A stretch of DNA of 64,000 nt from Carallia brachiata (Eukaryota; Streptophyta; Magnoliopsida; Malpighiales; Rhizophoraceae): positions 3,958,280 to 4,022,279 of the forward strand of contig JADCRB010000006.1 of assembly GCA_021464245.1 (NCBI GenBank), written 5' to 3'. The notes beneath the pieces are model-generated. The model was not told where the DNA came from. It ran no database searches and was given only the letters and a program-made list of their open reading frames with translations. Shown here piece by piece: positions 49,301 to 62,214 of this stretch. Positions within the stretch are counted from its first letter, which is position 1. Each line of letters opens with the position of its first letter. A program made the position numbers and the translations under genes.

Positions 49301-52300
49301 CCATCAAAAACAATTATCCAAAAGCAAGAGTGCATGAATACAAATATAGTAAGACACAAATACAATTATACATTAATTTATAAAAAAAAAATTAGGGCAT
49401 ACATATGACGCAAACACAACTATTTGTATATATACATATATGCATATACAAAAATTATTGTGTAATAATTTCAATAAAATTATTAATTTATATAAATTCA
49501 AGCAAATGAGTTATTTTATTGTTCATAGATATAAATACATGATGCAGGTCTTCACTTATAAGTATAACCAAATTTTTGTTTAAGTTTAATTTTTATTTTC
49601 AAAATTACAACAATAGGACAACCGTGTCCACGTTGTATCTACAACATGTTGCAGAGGTGTTTGTGACGTATTCGGTTTTTTAAAGTTTTTTGGACACACG
49701 TCCGACACTAATACTACAGCTAAATTGACTGCCGTACATCCTAGTCCAAAGCCCAAAATTGAGGGACTTTTGGAGGAGGAGGAATAAGATACTTGCTAAT
49801 ATCTCATGAGCATGTAAGTTATTGAATCGTATCGGTAAAATGTAAGATTATAGTCTTTGGAGTTAATTTTAACATACCGATACAAATTAATGTTATGGAG
49901 TTGGGTAAAAAAAAATATTACAATATTAAATTTACTTAATTTTAAAATGGTAAGAATGTACCACAGATGAAAATTCGTTTAATTTATTATAAAATTTTTT
50001 TCGTACATTTAATAAAAATGAAAATTTATTTTCATAAAATCTATTTGATAAAAATTTTTAGATTTTGATCATTCAATAGTGAATACATAGAATTGACATA
50101 TCAATTAACACTACATAAAATTTTTGTTAAATCATATAACATTTATAAATCATATAACATTTATAATATATTGATAACATAGGTCAATTATTCAACAGTA
50201 TAAAGAGTACAACAAAGTTTTGGTCCATTGGACTGCCCACAATATAAAAATAAAGGGGAAAGATTGGTTGACTGATGATTTTTTGTCTGATTAACACTTT
50301 AATTATAATAATTCATCAATTTTAAGTAACAATATTTATATTTTAAATAATAAAATTTTATTATGTTATTATTTAAAATATGTATATTATTACAAAAATT
50401 TAGAGAGTTATTACTTTCAAACTAAAAAATTAGATTAAAAATTCAGGCACTAAAACCGTCCTCAAAGATAAATATACATATAAATATATCATGACACGTG
50501 ATTATTGATTTTTTGCACTTTATCTTGGTCAAAGTAAAAGAAAATATGTAATGATGAAATTATCTTGAAATTTTATATAATATAACCAAGTTGTCGTAAT
50601 TATTGTGATAATTTCTTTTTTTTTTTTTTGGTACACGCGATAATTTCATGTTACTAACAATATAATATTACCTCAATTTGATTGGAGGAGAAAAAAGTTG
50701 GCTCAACTTCAATAATTCGATTCAATTCGTTCAAATTCGGCTTAGTTTAATTTGCATTGAATGAAAAGATTAATCACTCAAAACTAAAACTAAAACAACT
50801 TAAAATCTGTTTAACCTAGAGTCCGATTAACATAAAACCTAAATACTTGAATTTGCAAAACTTGAAATTTGAATAATTCAAGTCCAAAAATTAGAAAATC
50901 TGAAATGTAATATATATGAAACTCAGGATATTCGAGATACAATTAATTTGAAACCTAAAATATTTGAAATTTAAATAATCTGAGACATAATAATATAATT
51001 TTAAAAATCGAACTGACTCAGTTGGGCTGGTGAACTGTGACTTGAAACTTAATTCAATCTAGTTTTCGTGTTTAACCGAACAAATAAGTGACCTAGAGAA
51101 AACCATTTGACTTGATTGACCCGAACGATCAGATTGGTTTGTTCGAACCAATAAACTGACCAAATTAGTAGTAAAGTTTTTTTTTTTTCTTTTTTAAAAA
51201 AATTGTATATAATTATATTATTTTATTAAGAAAGGTTACAACTTTTATATATATATATCCACTTTAGAAATCATCTTAAAATATTTTATTTATTTTCATA
51301 TAATATAAAAATTTTAATTATTTCTTAAAAATAATAATTAATTTGTTGATCCAACTATTGAGATGACAGTCAAACCCATTGAATTGAATCTTAAATTGGA
51401 TCAAATTTCAGTTGAATTTAAAAAATTATACGTGATAAACCTGAAATATGATAAATTCAAAATCTAAAACATTTAAAACTCATAAGACTCAATAAACCTA
51501 AAGATTCATTGAAACTTTAACTCAAAATAACAAAAACTTGAGTCATCCAAGGCTCACAAGTCGAGTTAAATCTCTCTTTGTTTTTTTAACCTAGAGTTAA
51601 ATCTCACTGTTTGTTTGGCCGAAAAAAAATACCTTACCAGTATATCAGTTATTGGATCCTTAAACTAAAATCAAGAGTTACTTATTGGCTTTTTCATTTA
51701 ATCTCTCTTATAAAGAAGATCTACTATTAAAATATTATAAAACTTAAAATGAGTCTCTTCCAAAATTAATTATAGTATTAATGAATTTAAAATTTTATAT
51801 ACTACATTCACACTAATCCTAAATTAATTGGAGAAACGCAGACTCACTTGATTTGCCTATTTGCCGCTTCTAATATTTGTACTTCCAAAGTCAGAGAACT
51901 TACCAATTAGATTCTAGTTGTGTTTAAAAGTATTGTGAATAAAATACTGTAATTAAAAGTACTGTTATTTAAAATTATAGATTATTTGATAATAGTTATT
52001 AAAAAGCTATAAAAAATTTAAATTTTGAATATTTAATAATTTCTTAAATTAGTAGAATTAATTTTATTTATTTAATTCAAAATTTGTGTGGTATAGCCAT
52101 TAAATTTTCTCACGCTCTTTAAAAATATGTCTAACGTGCTTTAGTAAAACTATAATTTTGAGAGTTATTACGTTTGTAAAACTCTGTTTAAAAAATATTA
52201 TTAAATATTAAAAAAATTATTTTTACTTTAAAATACAATTACTATACTACAATACACTTTTTATTTCAATACCAAACATATGTTCTGATTTTTGAGAAAT

Positions 52301-53330
52301 AATTTATACACCAAACGCTAATTAACGTCACTATCATTCTCTCTCCCATAAACATGCCAATTCTATAACAGTATATGATAATATTATATTATTATTATTA
52401 TATTAATAATGGGCGCTATTTTGCCAAGTGGCAAGGACAATGACGTAGGCCAGCGGGACCCTTCGACTACTGTCAGCATACACACGTGGAGGATGGAACG
52501 CACTTGGAATTTGTCATTTTCAAACGAAATGGTGCCATGGATGGGGTCCATTAAACAAAGTTATGAATTGTGACGGTAACAAAACAATTGAACAACAGAA
52601 AAGAAGGTAACAAAAATGAAGTGATTTTTTATAAGTCAAAAAAACAATACAAAAGAACAAAAAATTCCAAATATAATTGAAGGTGTTTCATATTTTTACT
52701 CAGCACTGAATTATTTTAAATTCACCCTAACTAAATATTTTCAAGTAAATCTAAGTATTTATCCCCCTCTTCTCTAACTTTTTTTTATATAAATTTGGTC
52801 ACATCTTTTAATTAAAATATTTATTGTTCTACTTTAACAATCTATATAATAACCAAACGAGGATCACTGGTTTAGTTGCAGTAATCTTAACAATCTAAAT
52901 TCGAAATTTGCTCATAATGCAAATTTTATTGAAGATTTCCGAGGAAAAAAAACATTATTGTAAAATATTTTTGATGAAATACAAATTATATTGAACCCAT
53001 TCTCAAGTGTTTTTTTTTTTTTTTTGAAGGAAGATTGCAAACCCAAGAAAAAAAAAACTTGGACTTACTAAAATGCAAAGTAAAAATTAAAAATTTTTTA
53101 CAAAAAATATTTTAATTAATTATCTTAAAAATACGATACATGCCCAACTCTTTTAAAGCCGTCAATTTGATTTTGATCAGTCTTCTAATTGGAAAGGCCA
53201 GTCTCCAAACCGGACTTTATAACACACCTGGCATGGCTGAATCCGCCCCAATACCCATACGTGGCAAAGTCATTTTCTTCCCCAAGCTCAGTGAAGTGAA
53301 ACTCCCCTTTCAATGCTGCCAATTGGTCTA
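46361..53330. other. AT-rich spacer with faint repeats
   Basis: A less AT-rich patch at 46365-46640 has no convincing frame. Regions 47820-48030 and 50690-51130 contain repeated TTCGGTT- and TTCAATTCG-type motifs, typical of eroded hAT-style repeats. AT and GT runs lie at 49249-49282. The patch at 52420-52560 has ACACGTGG and TGACGT elements. No gene is supported. Confidence 0.45.
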
Positions 53331-53338
53331 TGCTCGAC

Positions 53339-54000
53339 CAAGGTTTTCAGAACCGAACCGGTCATTGAATCGGAAAACTGAGAGGTTCAAGGTTCAACTG
53401 GTTCGACCGGTAAAACCGCGGTTAAACCGGTAAAATCGGTATTTAATATTAAATATATAAAAATTAAATTTTTATATAGTTTATATAATTATATAAAATG
53501 TTATATTATATAAGAATGATAATAAATATTTAAAATAAAGTGTATTTTAAGAATTATACTAATATTTACATACATTAAAGATATTACAATTAGTATATTT
53601 AATAAAATATAATTTATAAAAATTAATTTAAAAAATAATATTTATAAATAGTGATTAAATATTAATTTTTAAAATTTAAAGATTAAATTGAAAATTTTAA
53701 TCAATTGAGGACTACTAAATTAGAATTTTTAGTTAAAATTAGAGTTTAATTATATTTAGATAAAGTTTTGGGTTAAATTATAATTTAAAATTTTTTAATT
53801 TAAATTGAACCGGTTCACCCGGTTCAACCGGTCCCAGTTTTCCCGGTTTTTCCGGTTCTTGACCGATTTTTCCGGTTCTTGACCGGTTTTTTCCGGTTTG
53901 GTCCGAATTCTATTTTTGGACTTGAACCGGACCGGACCTAGGACCGGTTCCCGGTTTTTCCGGTTGAACCGGCCGGTCCGGTCCGGTTTTCAATACCATG
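53339..54000. mobile_element. hAT-type MITE
   Basis: A 662-bp non-autonomous element is bounded by a perfect 8-bp target-site duplication TGCTCGAC (53331-53338 and 54001-54008), the length made by hAT transposases. The ends are imperfect inverted repeats: CAAGGTTTTCAGAACCG on the left and, reading inward from the right, CATGGTATTGAAAACCGG. Both ends are packed with CCGGTT motifs, and a 22-bp unit with CCGGTTCTTGACCG is repeated near 53852-53895. The centre is AT-only and non-coding. Confidence 0.9.
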
Positions 54001-54563
54001 TGCTCGACACGCGCTTCCAACGCACGTCTTGTCATAGTTGTTTTATTAGCAGTTTCGTCCCCACCTGGGCGTCTCCCATTCTCATTACGGTAATTGTTTA
54101 TAAAAAAACAAAAATAAAAAATTTGACACCTATATTATAATAATTATATTTAATATATATATTGTAATAAATTTATTTATTTTTATAATAAAAATAATAA
54201 AATATGATATAAGAAATTAACACGTAATTTTTTATTACAAAAATAATAAATATTTTTATACAAATGATCAAATTTATCGAAAAAAATATATTTTATATGT
54301 ATACCATCTGAATACCACCGTGTGTATATAAAACTGAACTTTTGTTTTTTGTTTATAATCAGACAAAATTTTGTCCTTATAATATTTATATTAATAATTA
54401 AATATATTTATTATAATTATTATGATAAAATATAAAATAAAAAATAATCTCTTTTTATTAATATTTTTAATTATAATGTACAAAAATATCTTATTAATTA
54501 CAATATAAATACTCTTTAAATAAAATTTCATTTAATTATGTGATTAATTCTTTCTCGTTACTA

Positions 54564-54593
54564 CTATTATTATTATTATTATTATTATTATTT
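54564..54593. repeat. (ATT)n microsatellite
   Basis: About ten ATT units upstream of the S40 gene. Confidence 0.9.
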
Positions 54594-54729
54594 TTATTTA
54601 CTTTATTTTGTTTTTTTTTTTCCAAAATTATTATTATTATTTTATTTTGGGGAAAGGAACCGCTCTCACGAAATGCATGAAAAATGAAGGCCAAATTCAA
54701 ATGAAATGAAACCAAGGCTTGCAAAATGC

Positions 54730-54736
54730 TATATAT
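54730..54736 (+). promoter_or_regulatory. Candidate TATA box of the S40-like gene
   Basis: TATATAT within GCTATATATGCATGCC lies 174 nt upstream of the ATG and is followed by a CT-rich stretch (CCTTCCCCCTCCACACTCCC), a frequent layout around plant transcription starts. A second TATATATA at 54898-54905 is too close to the ATG to serve. Confidence 0.45.
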
Positions 54737-54909
54737 GCATGCCTTCCCCCTCCACACTCCCAAATAATGTACTTGTTTTCATTACATCCGCCAGCTGTCC
54801 TCCTTGTTTCATAGGTTTTTATGTTTTTTTTTTTTTGAGGTGGGTTTAAGGTATCGGACAGCCTGGTTTTGTCTCTCAAAAACTGTCTTTTGGTGATATA
54901 TATATGTAG

Positions 54910-55524
54910 ATGGCCAAGGGCAGGAAATTGACAACCAGTCGTAGTGAAAGATATTTAGGAAGTTATGGCTATGGCGACGGCCATGGCATGGCTGGCCATG
55001 AGGCGGCGGAGCTGGGAGAAGAGGACGTGTGGTCGACGGTCGACGAATTGGGTGATGATCGGAGGGAGGGAGTTGTCAGTGAGTCATATGGAAGCATGTC
55101 AATTAGGGGCAGCCGCCGTCGCGTTTCTCAGGAGGGCGGCCGCCACGTGGGTGGGCTGACTTTGGCTTTCGAAGATTCCTCGGACAAAACGGCGTCGCCG
55201 AGGATTCTCCACCAGTGCCGCGGGCATGACAGCGTGGCATCGTCCCCACGGCACGTGGCCACGTCAGCTCCCGTCAACGTGCCTGACTGGAGCAAGATTC
55301 TGCGAGTGGACTCAGTGGAGTCGCTCCATGAGGAGTTGGACGACCAGTTCGATGATTGCGGCTTGGAAATGGTTCCCCCACACGAGTACCTGGCGCGTGA
55401 GTATGCACGCAATCGCAAAATCGGCGGAGCATCCGTCTTTGAGGGTGTTGGACGGACGCTCAAGGGCCGAGACTTGAGGCGCGTGCGAGATGCTGTGTGG
55501 AGCCAGACCGGATTCGATGGATGA
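54910..55524 (+). CDS. S40-like senescence regulator (DUF584)
   Basis: This is an intronless gene of 204 aa. It carries the family features in order: RSERYLG near the N-terminus (11-17), an acidic EEDVWS motif (37-42), SRRRVS (68-73), and the conserved C-terminal block APVNVPDWSKI (120-130), MVPPHEYLAREYA (154-166) and SVFEGVGRTLKGRDLRRVRD (175-194), then AVWSQTGF. The intact block and normal length argue for a functional gene. S40 proteins (barley HvS40, Arabidopsis AtS40) are nuclear proteins induced during leaf senescence and by ABA, salicylic acid or dark; their biochemical activity is unsettled. The coding region is markedly GC-richer than its flanks. The start is the first ATG after the leader, with AGATGG context. 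Confidence 0.95.
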   Translation: MAKGRKLTTSRSERYLGSYGYGDGHGMAGHEAAELGEEDVWSTVDELGDDRREGVVSESYGSMSIRGSRRRVSQEGGRHVGGLTLAFEDSSDKTASPRILHQCRGHDSVASSPRHVATSAPVNVPDWSKILRVDSVESLHEELDDQFDDCGLEMVPPHEYLAREYARNRKIGGASVFEGVGRTLKGRDLRRVRDAVWSQTGFDG

Positions 55525-55559
55525 TTACTAGGCCACCCCGCCTGCACGTAAAGTTTGTT

Positions 55560-58165
55560 AATGTTGCTGCTTATAAATTTGCTTAATTATGATTATTTTT
55601 CTTGAGCAATGATTCAGCTAAGTTGTTACGATTTTGCACCGCTTCGACTCGGTATGGAGTGAGCTCAAGCATAAATTTTGATTGATCTATGATCAATGAG
55701 TGCCTCTCGTTTGTTTTGTCCCATCTTAATTAGATTCGAATTTGCATTTGGTATTTTCAATTGGAAAAACCTCTTTGATTTTATAAGAGTTACTTTAAAT
55801 TAACGATATAAGTCGTTAATAGGTAAATTTACTAAAAAAAACAGGGAAATTTTTATATACTATTAAATGGGTGATGTTGTTTGTTACTACATAAGTGTAA
55901 TTGTTTAGTCTTATTTTTGTCAATTTTCTCGTAGTTTGGGTTGGACGCTTTTATTTGCATGTACTTTTAGTTCATATGTAAGTCCAAACTAAAATGTGCT
56001 AAAACTATCTGATTCTGAGTTTTTAACAGCTTTGGCAAACAGGATTGAGTCGAGTTCATGAGCAATCAAATGTTAAATTTTGAACAGAAATAAAGTGCAA
56101 ATGGGCTGCCAGTGGTACTTAGTTCTTTGTTTCTCTTTGTGTCTCTCCTTGATGCAATGAACAACAATTTCTGAATCAATGACAATGACTAATCACTTCT
56201 ACATTTAGCAAACTATGATAAGCTTTATTGGTTTATTTTGAAACATGATACAATGAACTTTATAAAGTGTTATTTCGTCAATGGTTTTCAAATAATCTAC
56301 GCCATTAAGTAAAAATATATGTATAGTCCATCCAAAAGTTACTATATCAGAGATGTCCAAAGGATTTAATACTGTTCTGTAATTACTGTTGAGTGGGGAA
56401 AATGAAGGTCGTGTTTCAGATGTTAGGCTCTTTGTATGTATGCTGCAGTTTCTAGGACGTGTAAAATTTCCACACAACCAAGATTTTTCTGAAGTTATGT
56501 AATTTTCAGGTTAGAATTACATTATCAGTCTCTGATCATTCTTTGAAGGAGTGTTTACAAGGTATCATTAGTTTATTTGGCTAATAAAGCTTCTCATTAT
56601 GGTTATATAACCAGACATTCCAGTGCTAAAAAATTTTAGACTATCAAATATGAAGAAGGTTGCCAAAAAAAAAAACAAATCAAATAAGAAGAAGGAAATA
56701 TAGTTAAATCTTTTTTCAATAATTTTTATTTTTCTGACCCAAAATTGATTTGCAAGACCGTTAAAATAACTATACACTTATATTTTTCTTTTTAAATATT
56801 GTAATAATCAATAATTAGCAGTTAGAAGTTAATAAAGAAAGAAACCGTAAGTCCAAGACTTTATGACGTGGGTACTTGGTATTTTAACTAAATCTATCAC
56901 TTAATGTGAAAGTGAAGAGAGACGAGGGGCTTTGATCCTTAATCTTCTCCAAAGCACAATACTATGGTGGCTCCAGTTATACTGAGTTTATTATTATATA
57001 AGACATAATTGAATACGAAGAGCTATAAACATATGAGGACTGCCTTACTTTCATTGTTAAAATATAAATACATAAATAAATAGAAAAATCCTTTGGCACA
57101 ATATCCCAACAGGATTGCCCCACTAGCACGTAAAAACAAGAGATTACAGGGCTAAGGGAATAAAGAAATGGGACAAGAGAGAGGTGGGCGATGGCCAGCA
57201 CCTGGAGGGAAGATGCTGCAATTGGATGGTTGTCAATGAGGTCATGGTGACACAAGTTGACAATGTCTAAGAAAAGGCTGTGGCAAATGACAAAACAATA
57301 CTGTGGTTATCCAATTATCAATGGCTTGCCTTTTTGAGGAAAGTGACACTACAATTTTGTTGGGCTCACAATGCTCCTGAGTTTTGCTCCATTCATAATT
57401 TGGTATTTCCTACACTACACTTATTTTAAATTTATTATTTATTTTTGATAATTAAGAGATTAGGGAAAGGCTTTCTTTTTTTTTTTTTTTTTGGTTACAT
57501 GCAAAGCACAAAGTTATGAGAAGAATATAGAAATTAGTAGAATTGAAATACATAACTAAGAAATACTAATAGACGATCTCAACTAAATGTATTAAAAGTA
57601 TAAACAATGACTTTTCATTTTCATTTAGCATCATTTGTACACTCAGGGTGCATTCGGCATGTGAATTTCGATTGTTGAGAGAGAAGGAAATGGAAAACAT
57701 ATATTCATGCAAAACCAGCCAAAAGACTGACCAAATTAACAAAAATATTTCAATTTTGCTATTGATTAAGGCCAAGCATTTTTTTTATGAACACGATAGT
57801 AACAAGGAAAATTCTCATATGAACTTTATCTAATTATATGGCATTGGGCCTTACAAATAAAATGGTGCCTTGTCTAATGAAAAGCTATGTTCAAAAAAAA
57901 AAAAAAAAAAAAAAAAAGAATCATGAGAAATAAAACAGATGACTTGCAATCTTGTTGACTAAATACATGACTACGAGATTAAATCGAAGTTCATTTAAAA
58001 TTATATATTTGTTTGGACGGATGATATTCCTCCAATTTGTGATTTGACATAATCTCTCAATCTTGAAGATAGTAGTTGAGATCAAAACATGGAACTTTTA
58101 AGTTATTGTTACAATTTTGAATTTTGAGCAATTTCTAATTACTAACAAGCTATTCCACTCGGTAG
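55560..58165. other. Spacer downstream of the S40 gene
   Basis: The first 150 bp would be the 3' untranslated region. Beyond that only short frames with no recognisable content, a T run at 57477-57492 and an A run of 24 or more bases at 57894-57917 are seen. No gene or defined repeat. Confidence 0.5.
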
Positions 58166-58170
58166 GGTAA

Positions 58171-58722
58171 GAGTGTTCGCGATTTGGTTAACTGAACTGA
58201 ACCCTCATAACTATTCTTGAATTTAAATTTTCAGTTATGCAAAATTAAAAATTATTCTTGAACTGAAAATTTGGTTAACTGAAAATTTTAGTTTGATTCG
58301 GTTAACTGTTTGATTAACTGAATTTAATAAAAAAAATTATAATTATAATCTAAACGTAAAAAAATATTTTTGACGTATATTTTTTTAATCAAATTATAAC
58401 TGTCATTATATATAAAAAATAAATAATTAATTATTTAAGATATAATGATATTTTATTAATATTTATTTGTTAATAATTGTTGTATTAATAATATTTTTTT
58501 ATTATTAAAAAAATAGAAATATATATGTGTGTATAATAACATTTCAATTTGATTCAGTTAATTATAATTTTTTTAATATTAAAAATTAAAAGTAAACTGA
58601 AAATTTTGATTTTTATTCAGTTTAGTTAACTAATTACGAAATCAGTTCAATTAACTGAAAATTCAATTTAGTTTGATTTAATTTTTTCAATCAACTGAAA
58701 TTTTCGATTTTTTTTAACACTC
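58171..58722. repeat. hAT-like TIR repeat rich in GGTTAACTGA motifs
   Basis: The ends are GAGTGTT and AACACTC, a perfect 7-bp inverted repeat. Inside, GGTTAACTGA-type motifs on the left are mirrored by AATTAACTGAAA and TCAACTGAAA near the right end. This layout is common among eroded non-autonomous hAT repeats in plants. Target duplications were not found. No coding capacity. Confidence 0.55.
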
Positions 58723-59621
58723 CTGCAGTCAACCAAGGTTTAATCATTGCTGGAAGTACTCCGACATTATAATTTCTTTTGCTAATTAATTTTGACGAAG
58801 ACTTAACTGGACATCTTTTATTTTGGAGATCTTTGGTTCTGCTACAGAGATTGTTTGAGAAAATACTTGATGGTAAAAAATGTAAGGCTAATGGCCTCAG
58901 ACCTAACGTGAATTCGATTTTTTTTTTTCGACGGAGTTGCAAATAGAGTAGAATTTAGAAGTATTAAAAAGTAAAGACCTTAAAATCAAAGCCCACTCAC
59001 ATTGTCTTCTTTTGTGGTCCAAATTGGCAAGTCATGTAGGGGCTAGCTGAACAGTTATTGAAGCCCATCTCTTGTGGGTTGGATTCTCAAAAGTTTCAAC
59101 GCAAGCCCAAGAGGAAACTAAATGGTCTCTTATCGATAGTTTCATGCTAAGACTAACCGATAGCTAATATAATTAGAAGCAGCGGCCTTCCAATTAAGAG
59201 ATTTTTAGAGTTTGAATTTCATATCTCTCTTATTATTTTGATTTTTCAATTGTTGGGTTATCTCTTTTGAAGGACAAAAAATATATATATAGTTTCATGC
59301 TTAATTTCTTTACCATTAGTCTCTCTTTAATGGATTCTCGTCAAGAGGTCATGGTTACCATATCATTTATGTACAACAATATAATTTCTTAATGATTGGA
59401 GACATAAAATGGTGTTCATCAGGAGATACTCTAGTAAGTAGAATTTAAATTTTTATTTCAAATATCTTAGATTCTAATCTTAAAAAGAGAATAGAAAGTT
59501 ATTATAATTGTATAGCTTATGTGTCAATAAACTTCTTAATATATAAAAAAATAAAAAAATGACATATAAAATGGTATCAAATGATCAAATTTACATGGGA
59601 TATAATGAGGAGCGATATATT

Positions 59622-59884
59622 TTCTCTCCTTTGAAAAATAATTAAAATTTTTCCATTTGAGAAATAATTAAGACATCTTTATTTCCTCAATTTTCATGAT
59701 TTATCACCCTATTCTCTTTGAGCCTTCCTCGACCTCAAGAGGGTACTGTTTTGCTTCTCTAAAAAATAATAACGAAATCTTTTTTGTGACAAATAATTAA
59801 CAAAGTCATTATTTCCTTAATTTTCATAATTTATCACTCTTACAGTCTATTATCTGGTGCCTTCCTCGACTTCAAGAGAGTAAT
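59622..59884. repeat. Diverged tandem duplication, about 137-bp unit
   Basis: Two copies, each with AAATAATTAA, TTATTTCCT, AATTTTCAT, ATTTATCAC and CCTTCCTCGAC in order; CTTCCTCGAC sits at 59724 and 59861. Divergence of roughly 20% suggests an old event. Confidence 0.8.
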
Positions 59885-60427
59885 TTTTTTTTTCTCCCTA
59901 TATATTTTTTTGTTATTTAATAATTTTTTTTGTTAAGTTCCCAATTTGTGCTGCTAAATTAAGAATTATTAGTGCTGCACGATTTAACAACTTCATTGGG
60001 CACACAATCCCAATCAAGATAAATAACATAATGAATTGACATGAGCGCTTTCATATGATTGATATGCCAAAAATGAATAAATAAAATTGGTCCCACATGG
60101 TGCTCAATGAATTGGAGATCATTATGACTTCAATTGGTTAATCAATCATTTAACACTAAAAACTATGGAGGTACAATTGAGGAGATGAAATAGTATAACA
60201 ACATGTTAGAATAAAATTATTGGGTTAAATTTTTCAGTAGAAATAAAGGTATTATACTAGTATTACAGAGTCTCATTTTTCGTCAATCAAAAGTGAAAAT
60301 TTTGTAAATGTATGTCTAATCTTATTAAATGTCATAACAGAGAATCGAAAATACAATCTTTGACATTCTAAAGGGCAATCTGACTTTTTACATTATATAA
60401 TACAAGTATACAACCTTTTTAGTTCTT

Positions 60428-60560
60428 TTTTTTTTTTTTTATCTAAAAAAAGCTCTATTGAGCATTTTTAGGAGAGAAAAAATGAAATCAATAGAATTTG
60501 AACTCCTCAGTTGATAATTAAAAAACACTTCCTTTAACCATTTGCATAAATACTCAATCT
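60428..60560 (-). mobile_element. Short SINE, 133 bp
   Basis: Minus-strand SINE with a T run at 60428-60440 (its poly-A tail) and a tRNA-like head: A-box-like AAATGGTTAAAGGAAG and B-box-like GGAGTTCAAATTC in the reverse complement. The flanks CAACCTTTTTAGTTCTT (60411-60427) and CAACCTTTTTTAGTTCTT (60561-60578) are identical but for one T, a 17-bp target-site duplication. Confidence 0.85.
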
Positions 60561-61065
60561 CAACCTTTTTTAGTTCTTGTTGTCACCTTTTTTTCACCCT
60601 AGAAGTACCCATGTTTGTCTTCGATGATTATCGAGACATCAACTGAAAATCTACTTAAACTCTAACGATGAAATCTCGTGGGAAAAATGTCCAGGTTCGA
60701 CTTTGGATTAACTCTTATCAAATAAATCTTTCGTCCAACATAATAATTGTTCTTCCCTCTTCATGAGTCACGGTTAGATATTATTTTTTGTTCGATTAGA
60801 CTAGCGCTGAAATGAAGTAATTGCTCTTTTGTTTCTTTTAATAGAATTTTTTTTATCAATTACTTCTTATTAGAATTCAAATTGAAGACTTTTAATTTTA
60901 GAAATAATTTCAGTACCACTTAAGTTATAATTTATTAGTGAATTTTGTTATAGATTACTTGATGATATATTTTTAGCTAAATTCAAGAAGGTAAATTTGA
61001 CATGATTTACTAATAAATTGACCCAAACATTGCCTTGATTAGTGACCATTAAAAAAATAGTTAAC

Positions 61066-61402
61066 ATCAAAAAATGTTACTAACTTTATCTAAAATAATA
61101 AGTTTAAAAATTAATTTTAAAAAGTAATTTACTCCACTTTAATTTTTTATAACAAATTTAGTATGCCATGAATTTTCTTGAATATAATTTATCTTTTCGA
61201 TGACGTGATACTAACGTATATGATTATCAAGTTATCAAAATCGACATATTCCTATAAATCTGTTATAAAAAATGATATATTCTATTTATATAAAATTATT
61301 ACATACTAAATTTATTACAAAAAAAATTTAAAAAGAATATATTGTTATTTTTAAATTAATATTAAATTAATTATTTTAAAAAAATTAATGATATTTTTAC
61401 AT
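61066..61402. repeat. MITE-like TIR repeat, second copy
   Basis: Inverted relative to the copy at 11748-12150 and sharing TAACGTATATGATTATCA and flanking motifs. Its two ends are imperfect inverted repeats of each other (GTTACTAACTTTATCTAAAA against TTTTAAAAAAATTAATGAT). The exact borders are uncertain. Confidence 0.6.
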
Positions 61403-61561
61403 ATTAATTCTTGAATAAAAAAAAACAATTCGACGTTCAGCGCCTTTTTAACGCAAATGAAGAAACACAAAATAAAAGAAAACTAACACAAATTATCCTC
61501 CAAGAAAAGCGCAGCTGAATAGAACTCTCAGCCCTATCGACAGGCAATCCAGCAACATTTA

Positions 61562-62043
61562 CGCTGTATTTGGGAGGGAGAAAAGTGGGGGGTGAGAGAG
61601 AGAAGTGAGATGATTAAAATAAATTATTATATTGGAAAAATATTTAAAAAGTAGGGGAAATGAAAGTTTCTAATTCCCTTAATTCCCCTATCCCACCAAA
61701 ACCAATTCTCTAAAAAATGAGAGGAAAGTTGTTAGTTCTCCTATTGAATTTATCAAATGACTCAATTACCCTTAAATAATTTAAAAATTACAATTTTACC
61801 TAAACAAAATATATTAATAGAATTTATTATGAAAGATAAAATTGTTATTTCAACATATTTTATATTCCTCTCCCCCATTTTTCATCATTTTCCAAACAAA
61901 AGAATTTATAACTTTTCTCCCTCTCATCACCTCTTTCCAAATACAAGAGAGAATAAAAAATATTCTCTTCCTCTAATGATACTCTCCTCCACTTTTCTCT
62001 CCCTCACTTTCCTCTCCCTCAAGAATTTTATCCAAACACAGTG
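61562..62043. mobile_element. Tourist-like (PIF/Harbinger) MITE
   Basis: A 482-bp element with the 3-bp target duplication TTA on both sides (61559-61561 and 62044-62046). The inverted ends read CGCTGTATTTGGGAGG and, from the right, CACTGTGTTTGGAT. The subterminal regions are GA-rich on the left and CT-rich on the right and pair with each other. TTA/TAA duplications and TTTGG-bearing ends are typical of PIF/Harbinger MITEs. The 96-codon frame inside is low-complexity and not a gene. Confidence 0.85.
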
Positions 62044-62214
62044 TTAATCAGTGCCACAAGAAACTCCTTTTTTTGTTAAGAAATCAATACAAAAATTATT
62101 TTTATATAAAACATATTTTATAGTCACCAGCCAATCTCTATTACGTAAAGAGCGGGTGTTCTTGAACAATCCAAACAAAAAATTGTGACGATCGATCTCA
62201 TTTGATTAAAGAGT

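Noticed and set aside
53140..53433. A 97-codon plus-strand frame at the hAT MITE border
   Set aside because: The last third is MITE sequence. The first part has no recognisable domain, so it is kept only as a hint in the findings.
55128..55547. A 139-codon minus-strand frame opposite the S40 gene
   Set aside because: It is the antisense shadow of a GC-rich coding region; the plus-strand protein has the conserved DUF584 block.
61757..62047. A 96-codon plus-strand frame
   Set aside because: It lies wholly inside the Tourist-like MITE and is made by its CT-rich subterminal tract.
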